DNA of 64,000 nucleotides from Bugula neritina (lineage: Eukaryota > Bryozoa > Gymnolaemata > Cheilostomatida > Bugulidae), in assembly GCA_964035545.1 (NCBI GenBank), contig OZ037768.1:22090819-22154818 (forward strand), given 5' to 3'. Numbering within the stretch: position 1 is the first letter of the stretch; each line of letters begins with the position of its first letter. The notes beneath the pieces are model-generated. The model had not been told where the DNA came from. It made no database searches and saw only the letters and a list, made by a program, of their open reading frames with translations. Shown in pieces: positions 1 through 15,100 of this stretch. A program made the translations under genes and the position numbers.

Positions 1-2130
1 TGAGTAACTGTGATAGAGTAGTACTCAACATTCACAGTGAGGTGATGAGAGTCCACAACTTTCGGTAATTAATGAAAAAACTTAAATCCAAATCAATTTT
101 AGGTTTTGAATTTCTAAGAATCAACTGTTAATATGTCATTTAGCTAAGCTAGAGAAACACAGGTTCCAATTTGTTACGAAATATCAATAAATTGTACAGC
201 AACTGTGTGAACTGTAGTTCGCCCTGTCAACCAGCTTGTCCCTTCTGTTTTCAACAAATATATGGCAAACTGCCCAACACCAACTGAGAATAGCATTATT
301 TATTATACATTTCTAAATTACTACAGAAACATCTCCATCCAGTTGACTTTCAAGAAATGTATTTATTTATTTAGTAGAATAAACAACTAAAATATTTGTT
401 GACCCCCAAAATTTGACAGCCTCATATGATAAGAGAGTTAATCTATTCTGTAACCTCCAAACTACATCAAAACAAGATTAAATTTACTAGTTTTAACGGG
501 ATATTTGTTTTGCCTCTGTATTAGTTTTGGCAAAGTTCTTAATAAGCTCTTATTCTCAACTAATTCTTTAGCCTAAGCCGCAACACCAAAATACTATATT
601 GCATAGAGCATTGCAAACTAGAGCCCTTGTTATGATTACAACACAGGGCATAGAGGAAATCCAAGAAAGTGCTAAATGAGTGTTAGATGTCAATAAATAT
701 GAGCTTCTAATGAGATTACATAACCATCATTTCTAGATCTTATGTAATAGTCTGACACCAACAGTTGGCAGCCGCTTTCACCCAAATGTTCACAAGAAAT
801 GCTGGAAAATATGTTTTTGCTCATCCCCAGTAGCCTAGTTGTGTTGTGAAACTCAGTCTTTACTGAAACATATTTTTCAACAGTTTTGAGTGTTTACCAA
901 AAAAAATGATTGATAGCAAGTGCCAAGGAATTCCACACAAAAATGAATTGATAAACAAAACAAGTTTTGCTGTCGCAGTGCACAAACTTGCATTTCCTGA
1001 CGAAAATACTAGACAAGAGGTCAACATTTTGGTGGTCATTAAATAGTTTGATTTGTAAGCCATACAGGTAAGTGGCTAGTGAAAGTAGCCATTTCACTGC
1101 CTGCGCCACATCTGTATCTTCACAAGCTACGGTTAGAAGCTGCAGTTGGAGTTATGTACTCTTCCTTAGTAAACTATACTCAAGCTACAGTTGCTGCTAT
1201 CTACTTCTAAGATATGCACTATTATCATAATACCATGTTATTATGATTATATAATAATAAAAGTCCCGATGAGGCAAAAATTTAGTACGAAAATAACAGT
1301 TATTAGTAATTATTTGTCTCAAAATTTGAACTACTTCACCACTAGGCACTAAGCACTAAGGCACTACTGAGCAAATTCTATAATGAAATATTAGGAAGCA
1401 TAGAACAATAGGTTGAGGCTGATAATCTAAAAACATGTTACAGTATAGTCATCTAAGATAGGCCTACTTGAAGTTTATATATACTTATAGTGTTATACAA
1501 GTATACTATACTGTTTACAAGTGTACATGTACTTGTAGTGCTACATATATTGTGTACATGTAGTATAAGTAGGACATATAGTGACAGTGTTAAGTGTAAT
1601 GTTAGACTACTTGCGGACTTTAGATGTAATTTATTAGGCGCCCACCACTAAAATTCCCAAATTAGGAAAGATTTTTTCAAGCTGCTGGATTAAATTTCAA
1701 ATAAATGAATTTCATGATTCCCCATTTTCATAATAGAAACATTGCCTTGAGATGCTACAAGTACTACAAGACTAAAATTTTTTAAATCAATAAAATATTT
1801 AGACTAGAAAGGTTTGAACAGAGCCTTTGGTTGACACAGGAACAACTTTTCTAAAGGGAAAAAAAACTATCTATTAAAATAATAAAATAGAAAACAAGCC
1901 AACCTGATTATTGTTTTACAGATATGCTTAGTCTATCTTACTCACAAACAACTCACACAGCTGCAGTAGAAATTACTAATCTTACAAAAATATTTAAAAA
2001 CATTGTTTTCCAATGGTGGATTTACAAAAAATCAAAGTTAAATATTCTTTTAAAAAATAACCATCTCAAATGGTAAAAGTTGGGTGTATCATCACCCCCT
2101 CCAGGTGAGTGAGTTGAGAGCAACACTTAC
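1..2130. other. Non-coding stretch, no gene recognised
   Basis: AT-rich sequence. Short open frames on the minus strand around 860-1109 have no recognisable domain and no convincing splice sites. It may be intron of the gene whose candidate first exons lie just to the right. Confidence 0.4.
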
Positions 2131-2332
2131 GGCTGTAATATCCACAAGCAATAAGTTCATTGGGAGAGTATAAAGTGTGTCCATATTCATCGTACACAGT
2201 ACTACTATAGTTTGGATGAACTGCCATTATAGGAGGCGAATATGTAGAAGATGTTGGTGAATAATTTGATGGTGGAGAGCAGTTGGAGAAAGGAGAAGAT
2301 TCGCAGCTATTGCTATAAGTTAACATATCCAC
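2131..2332 (-). CDS. Candidate alternative first coding exon C of an unidentified gene
   Basis: An ATG at 2332 opens a 67-residue segment rich in Ser, Pro and Tyr (starts MDMLTYSNSC, contains YSPPIMAVHP and ends near ACGYYS). It runs into a strong donor, C|GTAAGT, after base 2131, leaving one base of the next codon. Promoter-like motifs lie upstream at 2461-2547. The composition resembles a disordered transactivation N-terminus of a transcription factor, but the family is not recognised. Exons B (3676-3622) and A (7558-7423) end in the same phase, so all three could join one acceptor left of the window. No downstream exon is visible here, so the gene identity is unknown. Confidence 0.5.
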
Positions 2333-2460
2333 ATGAAACTAGCTCAGCACACAACACAAAACAATCTCTTTCCTATTCTATCGCGCAGCCGAATGACAAC
2401 TTCCACAGCAGACGAACGTTCATGCACACGATGCGCCATGTGATCATCGCAAACCCTTCC

Positions 2461-2548
2461 TATTTAATAGCGCATTACGTCTTAGTCCAGCCCCCTGCAG
2501 GCCAGCTGCTATCAGTGTGTAGTGAGTCACTGTCATGTGACCACGTGT
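2461..2548 (-). promoter_or_regulatory. Putative promoter of exon C
   Basis: Read on the minus strand, a TATA-like TATTAAATA lies at 2469-2461, about 130 bp upstream of the exon C ATG. An AP-1-type TGAGTCA lies at 2523-2529 and an E-box CACGTG at 2542-2547. The surrounding 2380-2560 segment is more GC-rich than its neighbours. The motifs are seen directly; promoter function is inferred. Confidence 0.4.
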
Positions 2549-2580
2549 ATGATTGCTTCGCATTAGAATATCATAACTAG

Positions 2581-3621
2581 TAGAAACCAGAAATCTAGAC
2601 TCTCAGTGGAGGATTCTGTTTGACATTCAGTGGTCAAACAACGTAACCTAATAATTAAGACCAACACTAGTAGTGTAGTAAGCAATGCAGTGTGCAAGCC
2701 TGCGTGAATAAATCTATGACAAGAAATAATATGATTAATGTAATAACTATGAAAAAATAATTATATAAAAAACTTATGAATGAAAAATTAAAAACAACAA
2801 AGCGAAACAACTTCTACACTCATAACTCATGGAAATAGAGCAGGTACAAACCCAGTTTGATATTAAGAAAGAAACCACAATTATTCTGAGAACCAAACCA
2901 TATGCCATTGAACTTTCTAACAGCCACTTTTCTAGCTACCCAGGGAAGTCTTTTTATTTGGCAATGAATGCAAAAATTTCAACTGAAATAGAGTAACCCT
3001 TGCAGCCTGCATTTTTGTTTTCTTCTAAACCAAAGTTCTTATCCTCATCAAATGAGTGTGTTGCAGTATAGTACCTCTGTATGACGGTAGAGTTTACACT
3101 GAATCAGTATCACTATTAAAAAGTGAATAACACTTCTTTAGAGTTTCATACAAGGCGAGTAAAAACAGAACTAAAATAGAATCTCCATCTACCAGCATGC
3201 TGATCACAAGATCCAGAGACTCTGGTGCCAACTTTTTTTTCTGATTCAAATGCCAGCCTTGAAAATAACTTTGCTAATTTTTTTTTCAAACTCAATAATA
3301 AAAAAGTTTCAAAACATTTAGACAAATATTATAGCTGCTGTGTGTTGGATACCTTCATACAGTGAAAAACTTTTCATACGTATAAATATTCCAACTAAAA
3401 GCAAAAAATGTGGCAACTGCCATTTTTATTCTCATATTGAGTGCAAAACGCCACAGAAACCATTGAATCAGCATGGAAACAGCAAGCAAATTGAGTGCCA
3501 GTTCCCCATTGACTCCTAGCAAGTGACTGTCTGAAACCCAAACCAAATCTGAGCATTATAAGCTTCTGAAAGAAATTTTACAGGCAAGACTAAGAACATG
3601 CAAAAAATACAAATACCATAC
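2581..3621. other. Non-coding stretch
   Basis: No coding exon, repeat or RNA gene recognised. If exons B and C belong to one gene, this is intron for transcripts starting at exon B. Confidence 0.35.
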
Positions 3622-3676
3622 CTGGCATTGTAATGAAATCAGCTTCTTTGAATGGAAACTCAAAGTGTGAGGTCAT
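3622..3676 (-). CDS. Candidate alternative first coding exon B of the same unidentified gene
   Basis: A short exon: ATG at 3676, 18 complete codons (begins MTSHFEFPFK, ends DFITMP) and one further base, then donor CCAG|GTATGG after base 3622. An in-frame TAA lies two codons upstream of the ATG, which supports it as a true start. The phase (one leftover base) matches exons A and C. The peptide is not recognised. A short exon like this could arise by chance; the shared phase is the main support. Confidence 0.4.
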
Positions 3677-3759
3677 AGTTTAAATGGAACAGCTGAGAGT
3701 AGAGCGAAGAGAAGCAATGTGTACAAAGTACAGCCGGTAAGAGCTGCGCTATATTCCTA

Positions 3760-5539
<1,780 letters not shown>

Positions 5540-5567
5540 TATCTTTACGAGCTAGCAATTTGATTAT

Positions 5568-5769
5568 AAATAAGTATACGAGAAACATTGTTAATTTATT
5601 ACTCTATTAGGCAAAGTAATTATACTGATATTTCGGGTACCACTGTACCCATCTTCAGAGTAGCAATGAATGCTCATTGCTACTCTGAAGATGGGTACAG
5701 TGGTACCCGAAATATCAGTATAATTACTTTGCCTAATAAAGTAATAAATTAACAATGTTTCTCGTATAC

Positions 5770-5775
<6 letters not shown>
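5568..5775. mobile_element. Near-perfect palindrome (MITE-like hairpin) between TA tracts
   Basis: Two arms of about 102 bp (5568-5669 and 5674-5775) are inverted copies with only one mismatch noticed, around a 4-base centre. Each arm has the motif GGTACCACTGTACCCATC or its complement. The element carries no protein gene. It sits between (TA)n tracts, consistent with TA-targeted insertion of a non-autonomous DNA element or a palindrome born in an unstable AT region. The mobile assignment is inference. Confidence 0.6.

Positions 5776-5778
<3 letters not shown>

Positions 5779-5821
<43 letters not shown>
5779..5821. repeat. (TA)n microsatellite
   Basis: About 21 TA units directly right of the palindrome. 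The reading frame across it is repeat-derived, not a gene. Confidence 0.9.
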
Positions 5822-5823
<2 letters not shown>

Positions 5824-5959
5824 TATCCTCTATTAATGCAATACTTAATTATTATAACAGCTCTGTCTTTACAGCCTTTACATGTACATCTAGAAAGCTG
5901 CACTAGAGGAAAACTAAGTTTAATTTACACAAGTTGGAATCAAAGATTTTTCAAATAAC

Positions 5960-7422
5960 ATGTTGCAAAGGAAACTGGAACCAGCATTTGTTCTCGGTTT
6001 TTCATTTCTACTTTTATCAGAATGACAACAAAGTAACATCACTACATCATATTTAGTTAGTTTTAGCTGGGAATGTGACAATCTGGAACCTCTCATTGTA
6101 TTTTATTGAGTGATAAAACAGTGTGTGAAATAACTATGATGTAACACTGTGATATGGAGTTATCAACCCACTAGCTGAGTACAGCTACAACGCTGACGTT
6201 AGAGCTCAATGTCAGCGTTATTGTTTGTTTTAAAATTTCTTAAGATTACTTTCCTAACATTTAACGAATTGAATACAAGTTGTGTACTTTATATGAAAAA
6301 CTGAAAGTACAAGACATGCATACTGTAGAAATATTTTGTGGAGAAATTTCAGGAGAGGCCACATCTAACACTCGAAGGGCACTTTTTTCCTCCTTTATCT
6401 TAACATTTCCTTGCTAATACACATAACTTTGTGCCAAGTATTCTCAATATATTATCTCCAACTTTTAAATCATATAACAAATGTCAGGTGACAGACATTT
6501 AGTATAAATGATTGCTTTCACAGGCAGGCAGGCATAACAATGAGACCATGTGGTCTTGCTACTAATAGATCTAACTACATTTCTGTCAGGTCCTGCTCAA
6601 TAATGACAAGTGTTTGTAAACAATGCTGATTCTAAAACATGCAGTTAGAAAAATGTTGCTACAAAATGTCACGCCTTCCCAGTTTCAACATAACAAAAAT
6701 TAACAGAGAGCAAAACTATCTGTATCCACCACTGTTTGAAAATGTTAATAGGGTATTTGTATCCGCCACTGTTGAATGTGTTACTATTTATATCCACCAC
6801 TGTTGGAAACTTTACATTGTAACCTTCAACAGATTAAACATGCTGACTCAGACTAAATGAAGGAGTAAAAAAGCTGCTTTCCAGAAGACTGTCCAGAGCT
6901 CACTCAAACTCAAAAGAAATGGTTATAAATCTAATTAAATGAAAATGATATGAAGTTGGAATAAATTATTAACCACAACACCTGAAGAAATGTCGATAAA
7001 CTCCAAGAAGATTAAACAGCAAGGAAAGCCGGTAATCTAAGAATGGTATTCTATCTTTTAGTAGAGAGAGCTAGACATTAGAAGAACTGAGGGTACTGAG
7101 ACACTAATATTACAGATCATTAGCACAGAGAGGATATCTTATTACATACAATATATCACATCATACTTTACCATTTTATATCATGATATTCAGTTATATT
7201 ATATCATATAATATTATGTCATATCTTATACCATATTGTAATAGATTACATTCCATTACATACTGTATTACTATTATATATTATATTACTATTACATATT
7301 AATTATTACATATTTATATGACTGTTACATATTATATTACTATTATATACTACATTACTATTACACATTTATATGACTATTACACATTATATTACTATTG
7401 TATAATATATTACTACATTTAC
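5960..7422. other. Non-coding stretch with TATTA-rich low complexity at its end
   Basis: No exon recognised. From about 7140 to 7415 the sequence is a degenerate ATTACATATTATATTACTATT-type low-complexity run, ending next to the donor of exon A. Confidence 0.4.
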
Positions 7423-7558
7423 CATCAGCGTTATAGTTATTGTTGGGGTGAGTAGGGGAGTTGGTGTCATCTTCTGCGTCGCTAGACACGCTGTTACCGG
7501 CAGCAGAACCCATCTCACTTCTGGCAGCACGCATCTCACCTCTACTGGTAGACGCCAT
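7423..7558 (-). CDS. Candidate first coding exon A of an unidentified gene
   Basis: ATG at 7558 opens 45 codons rich in Ser, Ala, Asp and Asn (starts MASTSRGEMR, includes SSDAEDDTNS, ends NADG), then a donor G|GTAAAT after base 7423, again leaving one base of a codon. Just upstream on the minus strand lie a CCGGAAG (ETS-type) motif and an acceptor-like TTTTTATAG ending near 7578. The exon could therefore be a true first exon or a second exon with some 5' UTR. Base composition is clearly higher in GC than the flanks, as expected for coding DNA. Gene identity is unknown; the acidic N-terminus would suit a transcription factor. Confidence 0.5.
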
Positions 7559-7599
7559 CAACACAGCTTCCGGCTGCCTATAAAAATATTACAACACTG

Positions 7600-10240
7600 T
7601 TAACAGAGTGATGAGAAAACAAACAGTACCCTGTTGTGACAAAGGCACTGTAAATGCTGTGTTAGTAGTTAGAACTAGAGGGAAGCATGGTGTTGATATA
7701 AAGGTAGTGGAAGGTTGGAAATTGTGACTATAAGTTATTATTTACCTTATTTTCACAGCAGGGTTAGTATATTGGGGTGAATGTAACTGGTATAGGGAGT
7801 GAAATGTCTACAACATAATAATCACATGTTTAAATATCTACATATAGATTGCATCTATGAGTAATGTTAGCCTTGTCTCTAGTAATGGATAATTTGGGTA
7901 AATCCTGTGACACTTGGAATTTTGAATATAGCATACAATAAAGCAAAACTGATAGTGTAGATTACCAATTTCAACATTTAGAGAAGTACATATTCTGGTA
8001 AACAATATGCAAATGATATGGAATAAACTGAATAACATTTTGCACTTTTATGAAAATAAACATAGGTCATAAGACGCTACCTGTATACAAAGCTGGATTA
8101 AATTAGGGTCCAGGAAGCGAATTTCTTCATTAGCTTATGAGTTAAATTTGATATATTGACACCCAAGGCCGCCTACCAGCAGAAAAGATGTATGTTACAG
8201 TCAGTCTTGTTTTGGCCAAGTTAAACAACACCAAGGCCACATTCTCAAAATTAAAATATGACAATGTTGCTCAAGTGAGTAGCTGATTGCAACCAGCAAC
8301 TCTAATCCATTTAGTTTAGGTTGGCTACGCCCAGAGTTGATGTATTTTTAAAAATCAATGCAACCTTGCGGATGTACACAATCTAATGACATTTAAATTA
8401 TCAATAGTTTAATACAATACAGAATCACAATAGTACAAGCCATTTAAATTGTTCAAATTCCTGTTATGTGCTATAGGAGAAATTTAAACGTTGATGACTT
8501 GAAAGCGTTCCTAATGCAGTAATGGGCAAAAATTCCTCTCAATTATAAAAAGGATTGAGTTTAGATGCAAGCGCTGACAATCTAAAAATGTTGCTACATG
8601 TGGTTTTGATCTGAGGAAGTCAGCATTGTGTTTATTACCTGACGTAAACTTCAGATTTTGTGTTGGCTGTACTATAATGGGTGACTACACACAAAGCTTA
8701 TTACATAACTATGTGGATGACAAAATGAGAAATAAGTTTATTGAGCAATACATGTTAGGTAGAGCTGAGTAGCATAAATATGGTGAAATCAGTATATCCA
8801 TAAAACATTAATTATTCAACTGAAAGCTGCTCCTCTGACAGCTTGTATAGCAATACAACAATAACCGCTCAATAATTTTTAAGATGCACATGGCAGTCTC
8901 AATTATGTAAGGTGAGAGTCTACAGTTGAAATAAATTAAATTTTTAACTCCTACATCTTTCAACACTCCATACAACTTATTAGGATATCAGATGTTGACA
9001 TTTAATTCAAAGCAGGTTGTGTAAATCTGCCATAATATACACCTATTCTATTATATACATACTTTATACTTTATTCCATAAAATTAGGTTGATTTGAGAG
9101 TTGTACAATTTCTGTAGAACAAGAGAGAAACAAATCACCCAACTCTAAATCACGTGATTATATTGTATAAACTTTATTTGCATAACACATGTCTAAAATA
9201 CATTTTATAACTCAATTTCAATTTCTGACTTTACATTTATGTTTATATTAAACGAATATAGCAAGAAATTCTCTAGACTTTTCATTATATAATAATATGG
9301 ACTACTGTGGACCTACTGTGTACTGTAGGCAGTGGTATATAGCTAGGGAATGGGGTGGGATAGCTTTAGTGCCGAACTGGAAATGCATGGTGTAATTATT
9401 AAGTCAAGTCTTAGAAGAGATTGCATGGATCAAAAGTGGTTAAAGACATTACATAATCAAAGAGTGGCAAAATCATAACTTTCCTGGTAAATATATAATA
9501 ACAATGCACACGCTATAAACTGCATAAATATACTTCTACAATATAATGTATGTAGCATAATGCACATACACATTTATCTACAGTATATAAACACTGTATC
9601 TATGGCATATAAACACTGTATCTACAGTATAGTATACACACTGTATTTACTGTATATACACTTTGTATTTACTTCAAGTGTAGGCCTATATACACACTGC
9701 ACTATTTCTATCAAAACATGTATAAGCATTACTACTTGATGTCTAAATTAAATCAAGTTTAAGCTTCAGTTATACTATAAATAATATACTTAGTTAATAC
9801 TACTTACACAGTATAGACTGATGCATTTAATAACAACCATTAAAATCTTTAAACTTATAGGCAACAATATTTATAGTGCGACTGCCAATATAACATTGTC
9901 ATACTAGACAAACACTAGGATCAGGACATGGAAAGGTGAGAAAATACTAGACAAACACCGACATATACACTATCACTATGATTGGCAGATTATCGTTATG
10001 ATATGTATTTTGATCAATTAAAGTTAATATCTTAAAATGTAATTAATGTTATTGCTACCATGACTATCATGTTGATATTCACTGTCGTTATGATAAGCAA
10101 GATCATTTTTAATATTATATTTATTTTTATTATATATTAATTCTAAATATATATAAATATTGTGATTATTATTATAAAAATAAATATAGCTATGTCTATA
10201 TTCTACTTTATAAAATGAGAATAACAGTTATTGTGTTGGA
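7600..10240. other. Long non-coding stretch
   Basis: No exon, RNA gene or clear repeat family recognised. A mild repetition of ACACTGTATCTA-type motifs occurs at 9590-9670. Confidence 0.4.
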
Positions 10241-10248
10241 ATCCCGAA

Positions 10249-10322
10249 GCCCCTTATGCTGTAGTTGGTAAGTGCACCTGCTTGCAAGCTGGAGGTCTGT
10301 GGTTCCAGTCTCAGTGGGGGCA
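10249..10322 (+). repeat. tRNA-Ala(TGC)-like sequence (pseudo-tRNA or SINE head)
   Basis: The 74-nt segment begins GCCCCTT and ends TGGGGGC plus A, giving a mostly paired acceptor stem. It has a CTTGCAAG anticodon loop (TGC, Ala), GTTGGTAAG in the D region and GGTTCCAGTC in the position of the T loop/B box. The T stem pairs poorly, so it is more likely a decayed tRNA or tRNA-derived element than a working gene. No related tail is shared with the three SINE-like copies elsewhere. Confidence 0.5.
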
Positions 10323-10329
10323 ATTATTT

Positions 10330-11290
10330 TACAGTTAATAAAATAGTAGGTGCAACAATGACACGCTAACACTAACAATAAGTGTAACCCTAACAGTAAT
10401 ACTAATAACAATTGAAACTGTTACTAGTACTGACAATTAGTTATTAGATTGGTAATTATTATGACTATCATTCATAGTGGTAACTCACTGAATAATCACT
10501 ATAAATGATAATACTAATTGCCAATCTTAAGTTAATCTGAATCTGAGTAAAACTTAAGGGCTAAAAGTAAGACAGGCTAAGAGTTTCAGTTTGACCTATA
10601 GTAACTCAAAATGTAAGAGTGAGCATAACAAAACGAAAATAACTATAAGTGAAAATCGCAGTACTGTTAGTGTTATTAAACTTTAAAGTTAATGGCTCAT
10701 AGCCCATATAATTATATCATCACAATGATTATGAACCCACCAATCATCATGATCGTGATTATTCATAAATCCAGTCATTATCAATATGAATATCAATTAT
10801 CATGATCATCAACTTTAAGTGATCATCGTGATCATCATGTGACTGTCGCTCACACTGTCACTGTGTGCGAGTATCACTGTGAGCGTGAGTCACTGGGACA
10901 CTGACTGTCGGACTCAGTGTCAGTATATTACTATATTAGTATTACTAGTATAATAATATATAGATGATAGTCATATTGTAATTGATTCGATATAGTTACA
11001 CTGATATTGTCACATTGATATATTGATATACTAATACTATAACCATAAGTATAAGTATAAGTATAACTATAAGATTAACTTTAAGTATAACTTAAACTTA
11101 TGAATAAGTTCACTATAAAAGTTTACTATAACTATAAGTTATAGTAATACTAATAGTATTACTAATACTAATAGTGAGTATAACATTAACTATAAGTATT
11201 AAATTTAATTAGTATAAGTACAACTATAAGTTATAGTATAAGTATAAGTATTAGTATGAATATAATTGCATTGATTATTACATTGATCTA
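10330..11290. repeat. Degenerate low-complexity DNA (ATAGT / ATGATC / ACTATAAGT motifs)
   Basis: The region is built of imperfect short words: ATCATGATCATC around 10740-10850, CACTGTGAGCGTGAGTCACTG around 10850-10930, and ACTATAAGTATAAGT from 11030 to 11260. It is self-complementary in places. No coding potential. Confidence 0.6.
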
Positions 11291-11310
11291 AATACATATA
11301 ATCAAATTAT

Positions 11311-11610
11311 TTGAACAAGAATTGCTCAGTCTCAGTGATAACATTCACCATAGAAGTTATTGGACTTAGTCACAAACCGAAAGCCAAAGTCAGCTTCAAG
11401 TTCTATCAACAGGTTTTACTTTCATTTTGTAAACAGTTGATGGCAAGTCATAGGGTTAGTTATAAAGAGGGAGATAACTCTTTGCTTAAACTAAACAAGG
11501 AGCAAAGGTCAAGGGCAAACATATATACAGTTTTGCCACATGCGCAGGGCACACAACTCCTACAGAAGTCAAGTTTACATAATTGGCGGCCTTGTAAGAT
11601 ACTTCGTTAA
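11311..11610 (+). other. Unassigned open frame of 99 codons, probably non-coding
   Basis: The segment is not low-complexity and stays open for 99 codons on the plus strand, but shows no domain or splice context. It contains AGAGGGAGATAACTC at about 11467; similar GGGAGATAAC words recur in repeats of molluscan genomes, from memory and unverified. It more likely belongs to a dispersed repeat or STT3B 3' flank than to a gene. Confidence 0.25.
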
Positions 11611-11830
11611 ACTTGTTCAGCTTAACACTACTGAGCTTGTACTGAAGATTTTATGCTTTTCTGTAAATTACATTAGTTAAAAAATGTACAAGATGTGCGT
11701 GTGTGCGCGCGTTCGTGTAGTATGCTGCAGCGCATAAAAATTTCTGAAAATCAATTCTTCACATAGTTTAAAGTAAAATAAATTAGGAGTAACTCCTAAG
11801 CACAAAAGCTCTTAGTTTTTACATTATAAG

Positions 11831-11838
11831 TTTTATTG
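11831..11838 (-). terminator. Possible polyadenylation signal of STT3B
   Basis: TTTTATT on the plus strand reads AATAAAA on the minus strand, about 300 bp downstream of the STT3B stop. It is the first good AATAAA found there. Confidence 0.45.
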
Positions 11839-12137
11839 AATAGACAATGAAATATTGAAACAATTATATATGCACCACACAACATATACCAAAGTGAGAG
11901 TTACATAATCATATGATAACTACAACAAGATTGTTTTGTACAGAGTTTTCAATTCATGGCCATATAAACAAGAGAAAAAATAAACTGATATTTCTTGGAA
12001 AGTTTAACTGACAATGTTTTTAAAAATATTAAAGAAACTTACAATATTTACCGTAACACTATTTACTACTTATTCTCGAATGAAAAACTTGTTTACAAGT
12101 GCAAATGGGACTAGTTGTCACAAACAGCCGTAGCTGA

Positions 12138-15100
12138 CTATCTCGCGCTCTTGGTCTTTTTGATACCTCTCACGACATTCTTTTGATTGGCTAGAGTTCC
12201 CTTCTTGTTTCTGGAGGTCTAGAAGCAGAATTCAAATTAATAACACGTAATCATATTTCATAATTTCATTAGCACACCAATTGTGCTAAAATGCTCCGCA
12301 GAAAAACAGCTCAGCCAACTCAACCATAAATGACAAAACTCAACCAAACAGTACCCCTTATGCTAGCCACTGCTTCGCAACTAAAGAACTACCCAGCTTG
12401 ACTCCTGAGAAAATAGGAGCTTTAAAATTTCCAACTACAAGCAGTTTTCTAATAAGGTTCAACTTTGACCTGACAGATGAATAATATTCAGCCAATCTAA
12501 AGCGAGACAAGCAATGCGTAACAACAGATACCTTTGAGGGCGTCTTCTTGCGGAGTCTTTTGTTAAGCTTTGACTTCTTGGTAACATTGCCATCCTTGAG
12601 TACTTTATATATTCTAACCAGCCAGTGTTCAGTTGTGTAAGCTTCCTCCAGGTGCTGCAACTTGAAGTTCTTGTGACCAATCTCTACGTTACGAGTTCTG
12701 TCGTATCCGGGTGGAGTTCGGTGGTCCAACTGCAAACAATCGTAGACACTGTATATATGCTAGTAGGTACTGTATATATGCTAGTAGATACTGTATATAT
12801 GCTAGTAGACACTGTATATATGCTAGTAGACACTGTATATATGCTAGTAGACACTGTATATATGCTAGTAGACACTGTATATATGCTAGTAGACACTGTA
12901 TATATGCTAGTAGACACTGTATATATGCTAGTAGACACTGTATATATGCTAGTAGGTACTGTACATATGCTAGTAGACACTGTATATATGCTAGTAGGTA
13001 CTGTATATATGCTAGTAGACACTGTATATATGCTAGTAGGTACTGTATATATGTTAGTAGACACTGTATATATGCTATTAGACACTGTATATATGCTAGT
13101 AGGTACTGTATATATGCTAGTAGACACTGTACATATGCTAGTAGACGCTGTATATATGCTAGTAGGTACTGTACATATGCTAGTAGACACTGTATATATG
13201 CTAGTAGGTACTGTATATATGCTAGTAGACACTGTATATATGCTAGTAGGTACTGTATATATGTTAGTAGACACTGTATATATGCTATTAGATACTGTAT
13301 ATATGTTAGTAGGTACTGTATATATGCTAGTAGATACTGTATATATGCTAGTAGACACTGTATATATGCTAGTAGGTACTGTATATATGCTAGTAGACAC
13401 TGTATATATGCTAGTAGACACTGTATATATGCTAGTAGATACTGTATATATGCTAGTAGGTACTGTATATATGCTAGTAGGCACTGTATATATGCTAGTA
13501 GGTACTGTATATATGCTAGTAGACACTGTATATATGCTAGTAGGTACTGTATATATGCTAGTAGTACTGTATATATGCTAGTAGGTACTGTATATATGCT
13601 AGTAGACACTGTATATATGCTAGTAGATACTGTATATATGCTAGTAGACACTGTATATATGCTAGTAGACACTGTATATATGTTAGTAGACACTGTATAT
13701 ATGCTAGTAGGTACTGTATATATGCTAGTAGACACAGTATAGATGCTAGTAGACACTCACCTGTAGCTCACCAAACCGGTAGTAACACAGCTTATACATC
13801 AGACAGTTTAGCAGAGTCTTAGAGCCAGCTGAGTCTACTCTGAACTCTCCATTAGGGGTGAAGTAGTCACTCTCCTACAAACCACAAACAAATCCCATTA
13901 AAAGAACTGAGGCTATGTGTTTGTGTTTGGCTAAAAAACGTTTTTAAATAAATGCAAATGAAACAAAATTGAAGCTCTTCCAATGCATTGAATGACCTAA
14001 AAAGTAGAAAATTCATTTATGTGCTGTGTGAAGATAGGCAGGGGTTATCTGTACATGGCAGTGTTGCATGGTGGCTTTGTTGTTAATTGTTACACAGGCT
14101 TTTAGAGAAAAAGCTATTTAAAGCTTTCAGATAAAAACTGAATGCTTTATGTACATACTGTTTGACTCTCTATGACTCAACCTTGCAACACATTGTATGC
14201 TCAATAAAGTTTATTCACATAATACTACAAACAGGTCTCAGTACAATAGATGGATGAAGACTAACCAAATACCAGTTAGAAAATATTGCTGTTACTAAAG
14301 TCTCGGACTCTCACCTTGATGTCCTGGGGGTGTTCCCCCTCCGCAATGCGCACCATCCACAGGAACTTGTTGATGTCGTCACCCGAGTAACCAATCACGC
14401 CGCCGAATATAACCAGTACGTAGTCAACTCCCAGCATCTTCATGATGTCATAGGCAGCGGTTTCATTGGACGACATGGCTTTACCCACCTGCATACATAA
14501 CATACAGATGGTAAGAGAAATAGAGAGGAACGAGCAGAAACATGCATACCAGATAGAGAGATAGATAGACATAAAATTATACCAACAAGACAACTTCAAC
14601 TCAAATAATATTGCCTGTTGAATTAAAATTATATTTAATGTAATAATTACTGCTGCAAAAGATTAAAGTTCCTATATTTCTACAGAACTTGCCTGGCAAA
14701 ACTTTTAAGAAACACACAACTGAGTTCACTGCTATAAATGTACAGTACAGACACGTACCAGAGCAATGTGACTGTTGTTCCAAGTGTTATTATCAACGAA
14801 TGTAGTCTTGTTCCCCATACCAGCTATCTGGTACCCATAATCCCACCAAGACATTACCGTCGCCTCGTCGTCGGTGTTCTGTCTCAGCCAATAATACGCC
14901 TCACGAAAATCATCCAATATCATACGAGATCTAGAACAGTGCAAATTACAATACAATGGTGGCTGCAATACATAATATAATATAATGACACTATCAATGA
15001 ATCATAAGGTATGCCATAATAATTATATTACAGAGAATTAGTAAAAATATTCTACACTGCATGAATATAAAATCATTTAACTGGTCAAGTTAAATTTAAA

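Noticed and set aside
12625-13756. Long open frames (280-355 codons) on both strands
   Set aside because: They are translations of the 21-bp minisatellite in STT3B intron 16; part of one overlaps real exon 17 in another frame.
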